Shown in pieces: positions 44,641-53,869 of a DNA stretch of 64,000 nt (its first letter is position 1; each line of letters begins with the position of its first letter). The stretch is taken from NCBI RefSeq assembly GCF_900996225.1, contig NZ_CAAJGL010000134.1, forward strand, positions 186,001 through 250,000, written 5' to 3'. The notes beneath the pieces are model-generated. The model had not been told where the DNA came from. It searched no databases and saw nothing but the letters and a program-made list of their open reading frames with translations. A program made the position numbers and the translations under genes. Origin of the DNA: Paraburkholderia sp. BCC1884. Lineage in GTDB: Bacteria; Pseudomonadota; Gammaproteobacteria; Burkholderiales; Burkholderiaceae.

Positions 44641-45879
44641 ATGAACCGAAGTCCGGAGTCCCCTGTTTCCAGCACGCCTGCGTCCAACGACGCACCGCGT
44701 GCCGAGCGTGCTTTCGATGAAGCGGCGCTGAAAGCGCTCGCGCTGAACATTAAAACGTGGGGCCGTGAACTGGGTTTCGGGGCGATCGGTATCAGCGACA
44801 CCGATCTCTCCGCTGCCGAAGCGCCGCTTGCAGCCTGGCTGGAAGCGGGGTGCCACGGCGAGATGGATTATATGGCGAAACACGGCATGAAACGCGCGCG
44901 GCCCGCCGAGCTTGTGGCCGGCACGCGACGTGTGATTACGGCGCGCATCGCCTATTTGCCCGCGGAAACACTGCACGCAAAGGCCGACGCAAGCGCTCGC
45001 CACGAAGGCCCGCTCACGCAGGACTGGCGCGCAGCCGAGCGTGAGCGGCTCACCGATCCCGTGGCGGCGGTCGTGTCGATCTATGCGCGCGGTCGCGATT
45101 ATCACAAGGTGATGCGTAATCGTTTGCAACATCTCGCCGAGAAAATCGAGGCGGAAATCGGCGCGTTCGGCTACCGCGTATTTACCGATTCGGCGCCGGT
45201 ACTGGAAGTAGAACTTGCGCAGAAGGCGGGCATCGGCTGGCGCGGCAAGCATACGTTGCTGCTGCAGCGCGATGCCGGCTCGCTGTTTTTTCTCGGTGAA
45301 ATCTACGTCGATGTACCGCTGCCGACCGATGCCGAAATCACGCCCGACACCGCGCCGGAAACGCCCGGTGCGAATTGCGGCAGCTGCACGCGCTGCATCG
45401 GCGCCTGTCCGACCGGCGCGATCGTGGCACCGTATAAGGTCGACGCGCGTCTGTGCATTTCGTATCTCACCATCGAACTGAAAGGCAGTATTCCCCTGGC
45501 AATGCGGCCGCTGATCGGCAATCGTGTGTATGGCTGCGACGATTGTCAGTTGGCGTGTCCATGGAACAAGTTTGCACAGGCCGCGCCGGTCGCCGATTTC
45601 GATGTACGGCATGGGCTCGATCGCGCGTCGCTCGTGGAACTGTTTGCGTGGAGCGCGGCGGAGTTCGATACGCGCATGCAGGGCAGTGCGATTCGACGGA
45701 TCGGCTACGAAAGCTGGCTGCGCAATCTCGCGGTGGGAATGGGTAACGCGCTGCGCGCGGCTTCGACGAGCCTGAGTGCGCAAGCGCGTGAGGACATCGT
45801 GCACGCATTGAGGTTGCGGGCGGACGACGCGTCGGCGGTCGTGCGCGAGCATGTGGAATGGGCGTTGGAAGCGGCGTAA
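44641..45879 (+). CDS. queG: Epoxyqueuosine reductase
   Basis: A 412-residue cobalamin- and iron-sulfur-dependent enzyme for the last step of queuosine synthesis in tRNA. Ferredoxin-like motifs CGSCTRCIGACPT and CDDCQLACPWN bind two 4Fe-4S clusters. The GTG just before the ATG is a possible alternative start; the N-terminal 35 residues are poorly conserved. TAAAAT at 44629-44634 could be a -10 box that would give a leaderless message. Confidence 0.94.
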   Translation: MNRSPESPVSSTPASNDAPRAERAFDEAALKALALNIKTWGRELGFGAIGISDTDLSAAEAPLAAWLEAGCHGEMDYMAKHGMKRARPAELVAGTRRVITARIAYLPAETLHAKADASARHEGPLTQDWRAAERERLTDPVAAVVSIYARGRDYHKVMRNRLQHLAEKIEAEIGAFGYRVFTDSAPVLEVELAQKAGIGWRGKHTLLLQRDAGSLFFLGEIYVDVPLPTDAEITPDTAPETPGANCGSCTRCIGACPTGAIVAPYKVDARLCISYLTIELKGSIPLAMRPLIGNRVYGCDDCQLACPWNKFAQAAPVADFDVRHGLDRASLVELFAWSAAEFDTRMQGSAIRRIGYESWLRNLAVGMGNALRAASTSLSAQAREDIVHALRLRADDASAVVREHVEWALEAA

Positions 45880-45968
45880 AGTAGCGGCAATTCGCGGGCT
45901 TAAGGGCTTAAGGGCTGGAGGCTGAAGCGCTGAAGCCGGGCCGCCGTGACAGTCAGGAGCAGGCAAGC

Positions 45969-46439
45969 ATGTTCAACGCAGTGATCGATGCGCCGTTCGG
46001 CAAAGTCGGCATACGTCTCGAAGGCGAGGCGGTGCGTGAGATCGTCTATCTGCCGGAGTCGATTGCGAACATCGCGCCGGATACGCCGTTGGCCAAACAG
46101 GCTGCGGAGCAGATCGGGCGATATTTCGAGCAAGCGTCGGCGCGGTTCGAATTGCCGCTGGCTGAAGTCGGCACCGCATTTCAGCGACGCGTCTGGCAGG
46201 CCATCAGCGACATCCCGCCGGGCATCGTGCTGACTTACGGCCAATTGGCGAAGCAGATCGGCAGCGTGCCGCGCGCGGTTGGCCAGGCTTGCGGCTCGAA
46301 TTATTTTCCGATCGTGATTCCGTGTCACCGGGTGGTCGGCTCGGGCGACATCGGCGGCTTCGCGCATCATGCCGGCGACGGTTTCTTTCGCAACGTCAAG
46401 CGCTGGCTTCTCAAGCATGAAGGCATTCCCTACGCATGA
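45969..46439 (+). CDS. ogt: Methylated-DNA--protein-cysteine S-methyltransferase
   Basis: A 156-residue suicide repair protein that removes methyl groups from O6-methylguanine. The acceptor Cys is in FPIVIPCHRVVGSG; FQRRVWQAISDIPPGIVLTYGQLA and RAVGQACGSN complete the signature. It overlaps xerD by the ATGA sequence, so the two are coupled. CAGGAGCAGG precedes the ATG. Confidence 0.95.
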   Translation: MFNAVIDAPFGKVGIRLEGEAVREIVYLPESIANIAPDTPLAKQAAEQIGRYFEQASARFELPLAEVGTAFQRRVWQAISDIPPGIVLTYGQLAKQIGSVPRAVGQACGSNYFPIVIPCHRVVGSGDIGGFAHHAGDGFFRNVKRWLLKHEGIPYA

Positions 46440-47374
46440 GCGATACCCTGGCTGACGGCGCGAGCGTCGTCGCATCTCCTCTTTTTCTCGCAAGCTCGGC
46501 CTCGATCGACGCGTTCTGCGACGCGCTCTGGCTTGAGCACGGCCTGTCGCGCAACACGCTCGACGCGTACCGCCGCGACTTGCGGTTGTTCTGCGAATGG
46601 CTCGCACACAGCCGTAACAGTTCACTCGATACCGCGAGCGAAGTCGATCTGAACGCCTATAGCGCGGCGCGTCAGAAAGACAAATCGACCTCGGCGAACC
46701 GGCGGCTTTCGGTGTTTCGCCGCTATTACGCGTGGGCGGTGCGTGAGCATCGAGCGCAGGTCGATCCGACGCTACGTATCCGTTCGGCCAAACAGCCACC
46801 ACGGTTTCCCTCGACGCTCAGCGAAGCGCAAGTCGAAGCACTGCTCGGCGCGCCCGATATCGCCACGCCGCTAGGTTTGCGCGACCGCACGATGCTCGAG
46901 TTGATGTACGCCAGCGGCTTACGCGTGACGGAACTCGTCACGCTGAAGACGGTGGAGGTGGGCCTGAACGAAGGCGTGGTGCGCGTAATGGGCAAAGGCT
47001 CGAAAGAGCGTCTGATTCCATTCGGCGAAGAGGCGCATGGCTGGATCGAACGCTATTTGCGCGAAGCGCGCCCGGCGTTGCTTGGCGCTCGCGCAACCGA
47101 CGCGCTGTTCGTAACCAGCCGCGCGGAGGGTATGACGCGCCAGCAGTTCTGGAACATCATCAAACGTCACGCGCAGGCTGCGGAAGTGCACGCGCCGTTG
47201 TCGCCGCACACGTTGCGGCACGCGTTCGCGACGCATCTGCTGAATCACGGCGCCGATCTGCGCGTCGTGCAACTGCTGCTCGGTCACACCGATATCTCGA
47301 CCACGCAGATTTATACGCACGTGGCCCGCGAGCGCCTGAAGTCGCTGCATGCGCAGCATCATCCGCGAGGGTGA
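46436..47374 (+). CDS. xerD: Tyrosine recombinase XerD
   Basis: A 312-residue site-specific recombinase that resolves chromosome dimers at dif with XerC. The SAM-like N-terminal domain (about 25-110) is followed by the catalytic domain with Arg in YASGLRVTELVTL, HTLRHAFATHLL and the nucleophile Tyr in TTQIYTHVAR. It is a stand-alone housekeeping type, not part of an integrated element. Its start overlaps ogt. Confidence 0.93.
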   Translation: MSDTLADGASVVASPLFLASSASIDAFCDALWLEHGLSRNTLDAYRRDLRLFCEWLAHSRNSSLDTASEVDLNAYSAARQKDKSTSANRRLSVFRRYYAWAVREHRAQVDPTLRIRSAKQPPRFPSTLSEAQVEALLGAPDIATPLGLRDRTMLELMYASGLRVTELVTLKTVEVGLNEGVVRVMGKGSKERLIPFGEEAHGWIERYLREARPALLGARATDALFVTSRAEGMTRQQFWNIIKRHAQAAEVHAPLSPHTLRHAFATHLLNHGADLRVVQLLLGHTDISTTQIYTHVARERLKSLHAQHHPRG

Positions 47375-47398
47375 TGCGCGCATTTTGTTGCGCCCGTT

Positions 47399-48961
47399 CT
47401 ACATCAACTCGCGTAGCCGGTGCTTGAGGATCTTGCCGGTGGATGCAGCGGGCAGGGCGGCTAAAATTTTCACTTCGGCGGGCCGCTTGTACGGCGCAAG
47501 ACGCTCGCCACACCACCCGATCAACTCGGCGGGCGTCACCGTGGCGCCCGCCGTCAATTCGACGAACGCGACGACTTCTTCGTTGCCTTCAACCGCGCGA
47601 CCGATCACCGCCGACTGTACGACTTGTGGATGCGCGTTCAACACATGCTCAACCTCGGCCGGGTACACATTGAAGCCCGAGCGAATGATCAGTTCCTTGC
47701 TGCGCCCGACGATATGCAAGGCGCCATCCGCATCCTGTCGCGCGAGGTCGCCGGTTTTGAGCCAGCCGTCGTCGGTGACTGCCGCGCGCGTTTGCTCGGG
47801 ACTGCGGTAGTAGCCGAGCATCACATTCGGGCCGCGCACCCACAATTCGCCGATCTCGCCGGGCGCTGCATCGACGCCGTCCAGTCCGACGAAACGCACC
47901 TCGACACCCGGAATCACTTCGCCGACCGAGCAGTCACTGCGCGGCGCGTCGAGCATGGTGTGCGAGACGGTCGGGCTGCTTTCGGTCATGCCGTAGCCGT
48001 TGTGCAGCGCGAGGCCGTAAATGGCTTCGACGTGGGCCTTCAACGCGGCGTCGAGCGGCGAGCCGCCCGAATACGCGAAGCGCAGATGTGGCGCAGACCA
48101 CGCGTGGCCGTGCGTCTGCAGATGTTCCAGCAGTTTGGCGTGCATGGCCGGCACGCCCTGAAAAATCGACACGCGCTCGTCGGCAAGGGCGCGGCGCACG
48201 GCTTCCGGTGCGAAGCGCGGCGCGAGTCGCAGCGTGGCGCCCGCATGCAGGCTGCCGAGGCAAACGGACGCGAAGCCGTACACGTGCGAGATGGGCAGGA
48301 CGGCGTACACGACGTCGTCCGGACCGACCTTGCGTAAGCGACTCGAGACCGCGGCGATGAAGAGCAGATTGCGATGCGACAGCATCACGCCCTTCGGTGC
48401 GCCGGTAGTGCCGGTGGTGTAGATCAGCGCGGCGCACTGGCGCTCGTTGGCGGCTTCGATCGGCTCCGGCTTCGCAGTGTCGTCCACCGTGTACGACCAC
48501 GCGCCGATATCCGGTGTGAACGACGGGGCGGTCTTCGCCTGGTGCCGCTGTGCATGCTGTTGAGCGTCGACGGAGCTTTCCACCGCGTAGGCGACCACGC
48601 GCGGTTGCGCGTGCGCGCGGATCGAATCGAGTTCGCCCGCGGACAGACGCGCGTTCGACACCAGCGCCCACGCGTCGAGCTTCGCCGTGGCGAACAGCAG
48701 CACGATCTGCGCGACGCTGTTCTCCGCGACGATCATCACGCGATCGCCGCCGCGCACGCCCCATTCGCGCAGCAGTTCGGCGGCGGCATCGACGGCTTGC
48801 AGCAACTGCGCGCTATTCAGGCGGCGCGCATCTTCGATCAATGCGATGTGCCCGGGATCGCGCGCGGCAGCGAGCGCCGGAATTTCGGCGATGCGCGCGG
48901 GCAGTGCAGCCAGCAACGCGGGGATATCGATCGTAGAACGGATGGATGAATCGAGGCTCAA
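47399..48961 (-). CDS. AMP-dependent acyl-CoA ligase of unknown substrate
   Basis: A 520-residue adenylate-forming enzyme. Motifs are LIYTTGTTGAPKGVMLSHRN, NGYGMTESSPTVSH, ELWVRGPNVMLGYY, WLKTGDLARQDADG and the C-terminal catalytic lysine in ASTGKILKHRL. It would activate a carboxylic acid to its CoA thioester. I place the start at the TTG at 48961, six bases after AGGAG; the upstream ATG at 49027 has no such site. It stands alone, convergent with xerD, so the substrate (fatty or aromatic acid) is unknown. Confidence 0.85.
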   Translation of the reverse strand: MSLDSSIRSTIDIPALLAALPARIAEIPALAAARDPGHIALIEDARRLNSAQLLQAVDAAAELLREWGVRGGDRVMIVAENSVAQIVLLFATAKLDAWALVSNARLSAGELDSIRAHAQPRVVAYAVESSVDAQQHAQRHQAKTAPSFTPDIGAWSYTVDDTAKPEPIEAANERQCAALIYTTGTTGAPKGVMLSHRNLLFIAAVSSRLRKVGPDDVVYAVLPISHVYGFASVCLGSLHAGATLRLAPRFAPEAVRRALADERVSIFQGVPAMHAKLLEHLQTHGHAWSAPHLRFAYSGGSPLDAALKAHVEAIYGLALHNGYGMTESSPTVSHTMLDAPRSDCSVGEVIPGVEVRFVGLDGVDAAPGEIGELWVRGPNVMLGYYRSPEQTRAAVTDDGWLKTGDLARQDADGALHIVGRSKELIIRSGFNVYPAEVEHVLNAHPQVVQSAVIGRAVEGNEEVVAFVELTAGATVTPAELIGWCGERLAPYKRPAEVKILAALPAASTGKILKHRLRELM

Positions 48962-49097
48962 CGCAGTCTCCTGTAACTCGGTGCCCGGCGTGCGATGCGC
49001 CGGCAGATTTGCGAACGATCGTGCCACAATCGCCGGACCCGCACAATTGGCCGTTCGGCAAATAGCCGTTGTGCAAACTCGCCATTACAATGCGCCG

Positions 49098-49589
49098 ATG
49101 AGCAAATCCCGACACGTTTCCGAAACGCCCGCCACGCAGTTCCTGCGTCGGCATGGCGTGACTTTCGGTGAACATCCTTATGAGTATGTCGAACATGGCG
49201 GCACCGGTGAATCGGCGCGCCAGCTCGGCGTCGACGAACATCATGTCGTGAAGACGCTCGTGATGGAAGACGAACACGCCAAGCCCTTGATCGTCCTGAT
49301 GCACGGCGACCGCACGGTCAGTACCAAGAATCTCGCGCGGCAGATCGGTGCGAAACGCGTCGAGCCTTGCAAGCCCGAGGTGGCGAACCGGCACTCGGGC
49401 TACCTGATCGGCGGCACGTCGCCGTTCGGCACGCGCAAGCCGATGCCGGTGTACGTCGAATCGACCATTCTCGAGATGGACAAGATCTGGCTGAACGGCG
49501 GACGGCGAGGTTTTCTGGTGAGTATCGAACCGAAGGTGCTGACCGATCTGCTGGCGGCGAAAGCGGTGCAGTGCGCGAGCGTCGATTGA
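49098..49589 (+). CDS. ybaK: Cys-tRNA(Pro)/tRNA deacylase, YbaK/EbsC type
   Basis: A 163-residue trans-editing domain protein that hydrolyses misacylated Cys-tRNA(Pro). Features are SARQLGVDEHHVVKTLVME, HGDRTVSTKNLARQIGAKRVE and YLIGGTSPFGTRKPMPVY. TACAAT at 49086-49091 sits just upstream of the ATG and no ribosome-binding site is visible, so the message may be leaderless. Confidence 0.92.
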   Translation: MSKSRHVSETPATQFLRRHGVTFGEHPYEYVEHGGTGESARQLGVDEHHVVKTLVMEDEHAKPLIVLMHGDRTVSTKNLARQIGAKRVEPCKPEVANRHSGYLIGGTSPFGTRKPMPVYVESTILEMDKIWLNGGRRGFLVSIEPKVLTDLLAAKAVQCASVD

Positions 49590-49715
49590 CGTTTGTCTGA
49601 ATGTTTTCCGGGCAGGCGGGTTCGGTAGAATGTGCGCCGCTTCGTTTCGAGTTGCGCGCCCTGTTGCGGTTGGGGTATCGATTTTCAGACCGCCGATCCT
49701 TATAAGAGTCCCTTG

Positions 49716-50360
49716 ATGCAAAACCTGATCGTTGCTGTCGTTGCCTACCTGATCGGTTCGGTGTCGTTTGCCGTGATCGTGAGCGCCGCGATGGGGCTGG
49801 ACGACCCGCGCTCGTACGGCTCGGGCAACCCGGGTGCCACCAATGTGCTGCGTAGCGGCAGCAAAAAGGCCGCGATTCTCACGCTGATCGGCGACGCCTT
49901 GAAAGGCTGGCTGCCGGTGTGGTTCGTCGTGCATTTCGGCGCGCGGTTCGGGCTCGACGATACGTCGGTGGCGATTGCGTCGATCACCGTGTTTCTCGGC
50001 CACCTGTATCCGGTCTTTTTCCGCTTCAAGGGCGGCAAGGGCGTGGCAACCGCGGCAGGTGTGCTGCTCGCGATCAATCCGATTCTCGGCATTGCGACCT
50101 TGCTGACATGGCTGATCGTGGCGTTCTTCACGCGCTATTCGTCGCTGGCGGCATTGGCCGCGGCGGTGTTCGCGCCGCTGTTCGATGGTTTCCTGTTCGG
50201 ACCGCACATCATCGCGCTGGCCATCGTGGCGATGAGTTCGCTGCTGGTGTGGCGCCATCGCGGCAATATCGCCAAGCTGATGCGCGGGCAGGAAAGCCGT
50301 ATCGGCGATAAGAAGAAGGCGGATGCCGCTGCGAGTTCGGCGGCGGGGAACGATCTTTGA
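49716..50360 (+). CDS. plsY: Glycerol-3-phosphate acyltransferase PlsY
   Basis: A 214-residue membrane enzyme that transfers acyl groups from acyl phosphate to glycerol 3-phosphate, the first step of phospholipid synthesis. Motifs are LIGSVSFAVIVS, GSGNPGATNVLR and HLYPVFFRFKGGKGVATAAG. The C-terminal 25 residues are a polar tail. A TATAAG box lies nine bases before the ATG, without a clear ribosome-binding site. Confidence 0.94.
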   Translation: MQNLIVAVVAYLIGSVSFAVIVSAAMGLDDPRSYGSGNPGATNVLRSGSKKAAILTLIGDALKGWLPVWFVVHFGARFGLDDTSVAIASITVFLGHLYPVFFRFKGGKGVATAAGVLLAINPILGIATLLTWLIVAFFTRYSSLAALAAAVFAPLFDGFLFGPHIIALAIVAMSSLLVWRHRGNIAKLMRGQESRIGDKKKADAAASSAAGNDL

Positions 50361-50489
50361 CGGCTTGAAGCCCGGTTGCGCGCTTCGGGCTGTGATTGGC
50401 CGAGGTAGCGCTTGAGCAGATCGCGGATTTGCCGTTGCACGCGTGCAACCGGCCCGGCGGCTATCTCACGGCCAGTCGCCCGCGTGATG

Positions 50490-50511
50490 CAGGCACCCGT
50501 TCGGGTGCCTG
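50490..50511. terminator. Hairpin between convergent plsY and yajQ
   Basis: CAGGCACCC and GGGTGCCTG form a perfect 9-bp stem around GTTC. There is no clear T-tract on either side. It ends 5 bases before the yajQ stop. Confidence 0.6.
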
Positions 50512-50515
50512 ATGC

Positions 50516-51001
50516 TTAATCGCGGAAATTGTTGAAGTCGAGCGGCGTGTCCGTCACGTCTTTGCGCAGCAGGGCGATCACGCTTTGCAGATCGTCGCGC
50601 TTGCCGCCGGTGATGCGCACCGCGTCGCCCTGAATGCTCGCCTGGACCTTGATCTTGCTGTCCTTCACGAGGCGCACGATCTTTTTCGACAGATCGCCGG
50701 ACACACCCTTCTTGATCTTGATGACCTGCTTGACCTTGTCGCCGCCGATCTTCTCGGTCTTGCCGTAGTCGAGGAAACGCACGTCCACGTTGCGCTTGGC
50801 CATTTTCGAGAGCAGCACGTCGGTCACCTGGCCGAGCTTGAAGTCGTCGTCCGCGTAGGCGGTGATTTCGTTTTCCTTGTGTTCGACGCGCGCGTCCGAC
50901 CCTTTGAAGTCGAAGCGGGTTGAGATTTCCTTATTGGACTGTTCGATCGCGTTCTTGACTTCGATCATGTTCGCTTCGCAGACGACGTCAAACGATGGCA
51001 T
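50516..51001 (-). CDS. yajQ: YajQ family cyclic di-GMP-binding/nucleotide-binding protein
   Basis: A 161-residue protein of the UPF0234/YajQ family: MPSFDVVCEANMIEVKNAIE, STRFDFKG, and KIKVQASIQGDAVRITGGKRD. It folds as two ferredoxin-like domains. Homologues bind cyclic di-GMP and affect virulence gene expression in Xanthomonas. GGGAGAATGC precedes the ATG at 51001. It is divergent from murB. Confidence 0.92.
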   Translation of the reverse strand: MPSFDVVCEANMIEVKNAIEQSNKEISTRFDFKGSDARVEHKENEITAYADDDFKLGQVTDVLLSKMAKRNVDVRFLDYGKTEKIGGDKVKQVIKIKKGVSGDLSKKIVRLVKDSKIKVQASIQGDAVRITGGKRDDLQSVIALLRKDVTDTPLDFNNFRD

Positions 51002-51064
51002 TGCATTCTCCCAATAGTGCTGCGGTGCGCAAAGCGGCCGGTCGGCTGCTCGCGGGGCACTCGC

Positions 51065-51070
51065 TATAAT
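51065..51070 (+). promoter_or_regulatory. Candidate -10 box for murB
   Basis: A consensus TATAAT in a GC-rich region, 128 bases upstream of the murB ATG on its strand. No good -35 hexamer was found at the usual spacing. Confidence 0.45.
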
Positions 51071-51198
51071 CACGGACCGGACGTCATTTTACCGACGCCA
51101 CTCCCTTTTGCCCAAGGCCACCGCGCATTGTCGCCCGGCCGGGGCCCGAAGCCGTTTTCACCGGCGCTTCCGTTCGCCGTTTCATTGCGCTCATTCCG

Positions 51199-52263
51199 AT
51201 GTCCCAACCCGATCCCGCCGGCTTCATCGCTGGCTATCCGCTGAAGACGCACAACACTTTCGGCTTCGATGTGCGCGCGCAGTTCGCGTGCCGCATCGAG
51301 CACGAAGCGCAATTGATGGCCGCCGTGCGCGATCCGCGCGCCGCGGGTCTGCCGCGTCTCGTGCTGGGCGGCGGCAGCAATGTCGTGCTAACTGGCGATT
51401 TCGACGGTCTGGTCTTGCTGGTAGCGATGAAAGGCCGCCGCATCGTGCGCGAGGACGACGAAGCATGGTACGTCGAAGCCGCCGGCGGCGAGACGTGGCA
51501 CGAGTTCGTCGCGTGGACGTTGACGCAGGGGCTGGCGGGGTTGGAGAACCTCGCGCTGATTCCGGGTACGGTCGGCGCGGCGCCGATCCAGAACATCGGC
51601 GCTTATGGACTGGAGATGTGCGAGCGTTTCGCGTCGCTGCGGGCGGTGGAGCTGGCGACGGGCAATGTCGTCGAACTGGATGCGCAGGCGTGTCAGTTCG
51701 GCTATCGGGACAGTTTCTTCAAGCGAGAAGGGCGCGACCGGTTCGTGATCACGTCGGTGACGTTTCGTTTGCCGAAGGCCTGGCAGCCGCGCGCGGGGTA
51801 TGCGGACCTGGCGCGGGTGCTGGCGGCAAAGACTCACGCCGCTGCTGAGGCCGACAGTGATGCCGATGCGCAGCCCACCGCGCAGGCCATCTTCGACGCC
51901 GTGGTGGCCGTGCGGCGCGCCAAGCTGCCCGATCCGCTCGAACTCGGCAATGCTGGGAGTTTCTTCAAGAATCCGGTGGTCGAGGCGGGGCAGTTCGAGG
52001 CGCTGAAGAGTAGGGAGCCGGATCTCGTGTCTTACCCGCAGCCGGACGGGCGAGTGAAACTGGCGGCTGGCTGGTTGATCGACCAATGCGGCTGGAAAGG
52101 CCGCGCGATGGGTGCCGCGGCCGTCCATGAGCGCCAGGCCTTGGTGCTGGTGAATCGCGGCGGCGCGAGCGGCGCGGAGGTGCTGGCGTTGGCGAAAGCG
52201 GTGCAGCGCGACGTGCTGGAACGCTTCGGCGTGGAACTGGAGGCGGAGCCGGTGTGTTTATGA
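51199..52263 (+). CDS. murB: UDP-N-acetylenolpyruvoylglucosamine reductase
   Basis: A 354-residue FAD enzyme that makes UDP-MurNAc for peptidoglycan. FAD-site motifs LGGGSNVVLTGDFDGLVL and LIPGTVGAAPIQNIGAYG are clear, as are CQFGYRDSFFK and the catalytic Ser region LGNAGSFFKNPVV. The Tyr loop of type I enzymes is present. Length is normal. It is convergent with argG across a strong terminator. Confidence 0.95.
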   Translation: MSQPDPAGFIAGYPLKTHNTFGFDVRAQFACRIEHEAQLMAAVRDPRAAGLPRLVLGGGSNVVLTGDFDGLVLLVAMKGRRIVREDDEAWYVEAAGGETWHEFVAWTLTQGLAGLENLALIPGTVGAAPIQNIGAYGLEMCERFASLRAVELATGNVVELDAQACQFGYRDSFFKREGRDRFVITSVTFRLPKAWQPRAGYADLARVLAAKTHAAAEADSDADAQPTAQAIFDAVVAVRRAKLPDPLELGNAGSFFKNPVVEAGQFEALKSREPDLVSYPQPDGRVKLAAGWLIDQCGWKGRAMGAAAVHERQALVLVNRGGASGAEVLALAKAVQRDVLERFGVELEAEPVCL

Positions 52264-52303
52264 CGGCCTGATCCGGTTTGGCATCGCGGATATACGGCCG
52301 ATG

Positions 52304-52342
52304 AAAAAAGGCGCCGGGAGTTGCCTCCCGGCGCCTTTTTTT
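52304..52342. terminator. Bidirectional terminator between murB and argG
   Basis: An A-tract, a GC-rich 11-bp stem (GGCGCCGGGAG with CTCCCGGCGCC), a TTGC loop and a T-tract of seven. It serves both convergent genes. Confidence 0.93.
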
Positions 52343-52405
52343 GCGTCTTCGATTCGGTTCAGGCTGCAGCTTGCGACGCGTCGACTTTCACCGAACCGCC
52401 CGCCA

Positions 52406-53632
52406 TCAGCCGCGTTGACGACGTGCGTTTTCCGCAATCCGCATGCGCAACGCGTTCAGCTTGATAAAGCCGCCGGCGTCGGCCTGGTTGTAAGCGCCGC
52501 CGTCGTCGTCGAACGTTGCGATGGCCTTGTCGAACAGCGTTTCCTTCGAATCGCGAGCGACCACCGACACGCTGCCCTTGTACAGCTTCACACGGACCCA
52601 GCCGTTGACCTTCTCCTGCGTATGGTCGATCAGCACCTGGATCGCGCGACGCTCCGGGCTCCACCAGTAGCCGTTATAAATCAGCGATGCGTAACGAGCC
52701 ATCAGGTCGTCTTTCAGGTGGGCCACTTCACGGTCGAGCGTGATCGACTCGATGCCACGGTGCGCCTTCAGCATGATCGTGCCGCCCGGCGTTTCATAGC
52801 AGCCGCGCGACTTCATGCCGACGTAGCGGTTTTCCACCAGATCCAGACGGCCGATGCCGTGCTTGCCACCCAGACTGTTCAGTTCGGTCAGCATTTCAGC
52901 CGGCGACAGACGCTTGCCGTTGATCGCGACCGGGTCGCCGTGCTCGTACTCGATGTCGATGTATTCAGCCTGGTCCGGCGCCTGTTCCGGCGACACGGTC
53001 CAGCGCCACATGTCGGGTTCGGCTTCCGCTTTCGGATCTTCCAGGTGACGGCCTTCGAACGAGATGTGCAGCAGGTTCGCGTCCATCGAATACGGCGCGC
53101 CGCCTTGCTTGTGCTTCATTTCGATCGGAATACCGGCTTTTTCCGCGTACGCGAGCAGTTTTTCGCGCGACAGCAGATCCCATTCGCGCCACGGTGCGAT
53201 CACCTTGATGCCGGGTTCGAGCGCGTAGTAACCGAGTTCGAAGCGAACCTGGTCGTTGCCCTTGCCGGTTGCGCCGTGCGAGACCGCTTGCGCGCCGGTG
53301 GCGCGGGCGATTTCGATCTGACGTTTGGCGATCAGCGGACGCGCGATCGACGTGCCGAGCAGATACTCGCCTTCGTAGATCGTGTTGGCGCGGAACATCG
53401 GGAACACGTAGTCGCGCACGAATTCTTCGCGCAGGTCTTCGATAAAGATGTTGTCCTGCTTGATGCCGAGTTGCAGGGCTTTCTTGCGCGCCGGTTCCAG
53501 CTCTTCGCCTTGGCCGATGTCGGCCGTGAACGTGACGACTTCGGCGTCGTAGTTGTCCTGCAACCACTTCAGGATGACGGAGGTGTCGAGGCCGCCCGAA
53601 TAGGCGAGCACGACTTTCTTGATATCGCTCAT
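52406..53632 (-). CDS. argG: Argininosuccinate synthase
   Basis: A 408-residue enzyme joining citrulline and aspartate with ATP. The N-terminal ATP motif VLAYSGGLDTSVILKWL is clear, with YEGEYLLGTSIARPL and SHGATGKGNDQVRFE further on. The length is that of the short (non-E. coli) type. It follows argF on the same strand, 237 bases apart. Confidence 0.96.
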   Translation of the reverse strand: MSDIKKVVLAYSGGLDTSVILKWLQDNYDAEVVTFTADIGQGEELEPARKKALQLGIKQDNIFIEDLREEFVRDYVFPMFRANTIYEGEYLLGTSIARPLIAKRQIEIARATGAQAVSHGATGKGNDQVRFELGYYALEPGIKVIAPWREWDLLSREKLLAYAEKAGIPIEMKHKQGGAPYSMDANLLHISFEGRHLEDPKAEAEPDMWRWTVSPEQAPDQAEYIDIEYEHGDPVAINGKRLSPAEMLTELNSLGGKHGIGRLDLVENRYVGMKSRGCYETPGGTIMLKAHRGIESITLDREVAHLKDDLMARYASLIYNGYWWSPERRAIQVLIDHTQEKVNGWVRVKLYKGSVSVVARDSKETLFDKAIATFDDDGGAYNQADAGGFIKLNALRMRIAENARRQRG

Positions 53633-53869
53633 GGTGAACTCGTAGCTGGAGAAAGCGGGAAAACAAGGCGCCCCGGCAGTTCCGGAGCGCGGAAAACCAC
53701 TATTTTGACACTAAACCGCCAAACGCCCGCGTTTTTGGGGCGTTGCGGCGTACGGCCGGGCTCTCGTGAAGCCCTGAAATTCGGCCGGATGTGTGGCGCG
53801 GATCTGGCGGCCTTGCCTCGTGTACAAGGCCCCGTCGCGCTGCACGCAGATGCTGCGATTACGGCTCGC

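Noticed and set aside
46436..47374. Tyrosine recombinase as a sign of an integrated element
   Set aside because: It matches chromosomal XerD in length and motifs, overlaps ogt, and no attachment repeats or phage genes surround it.
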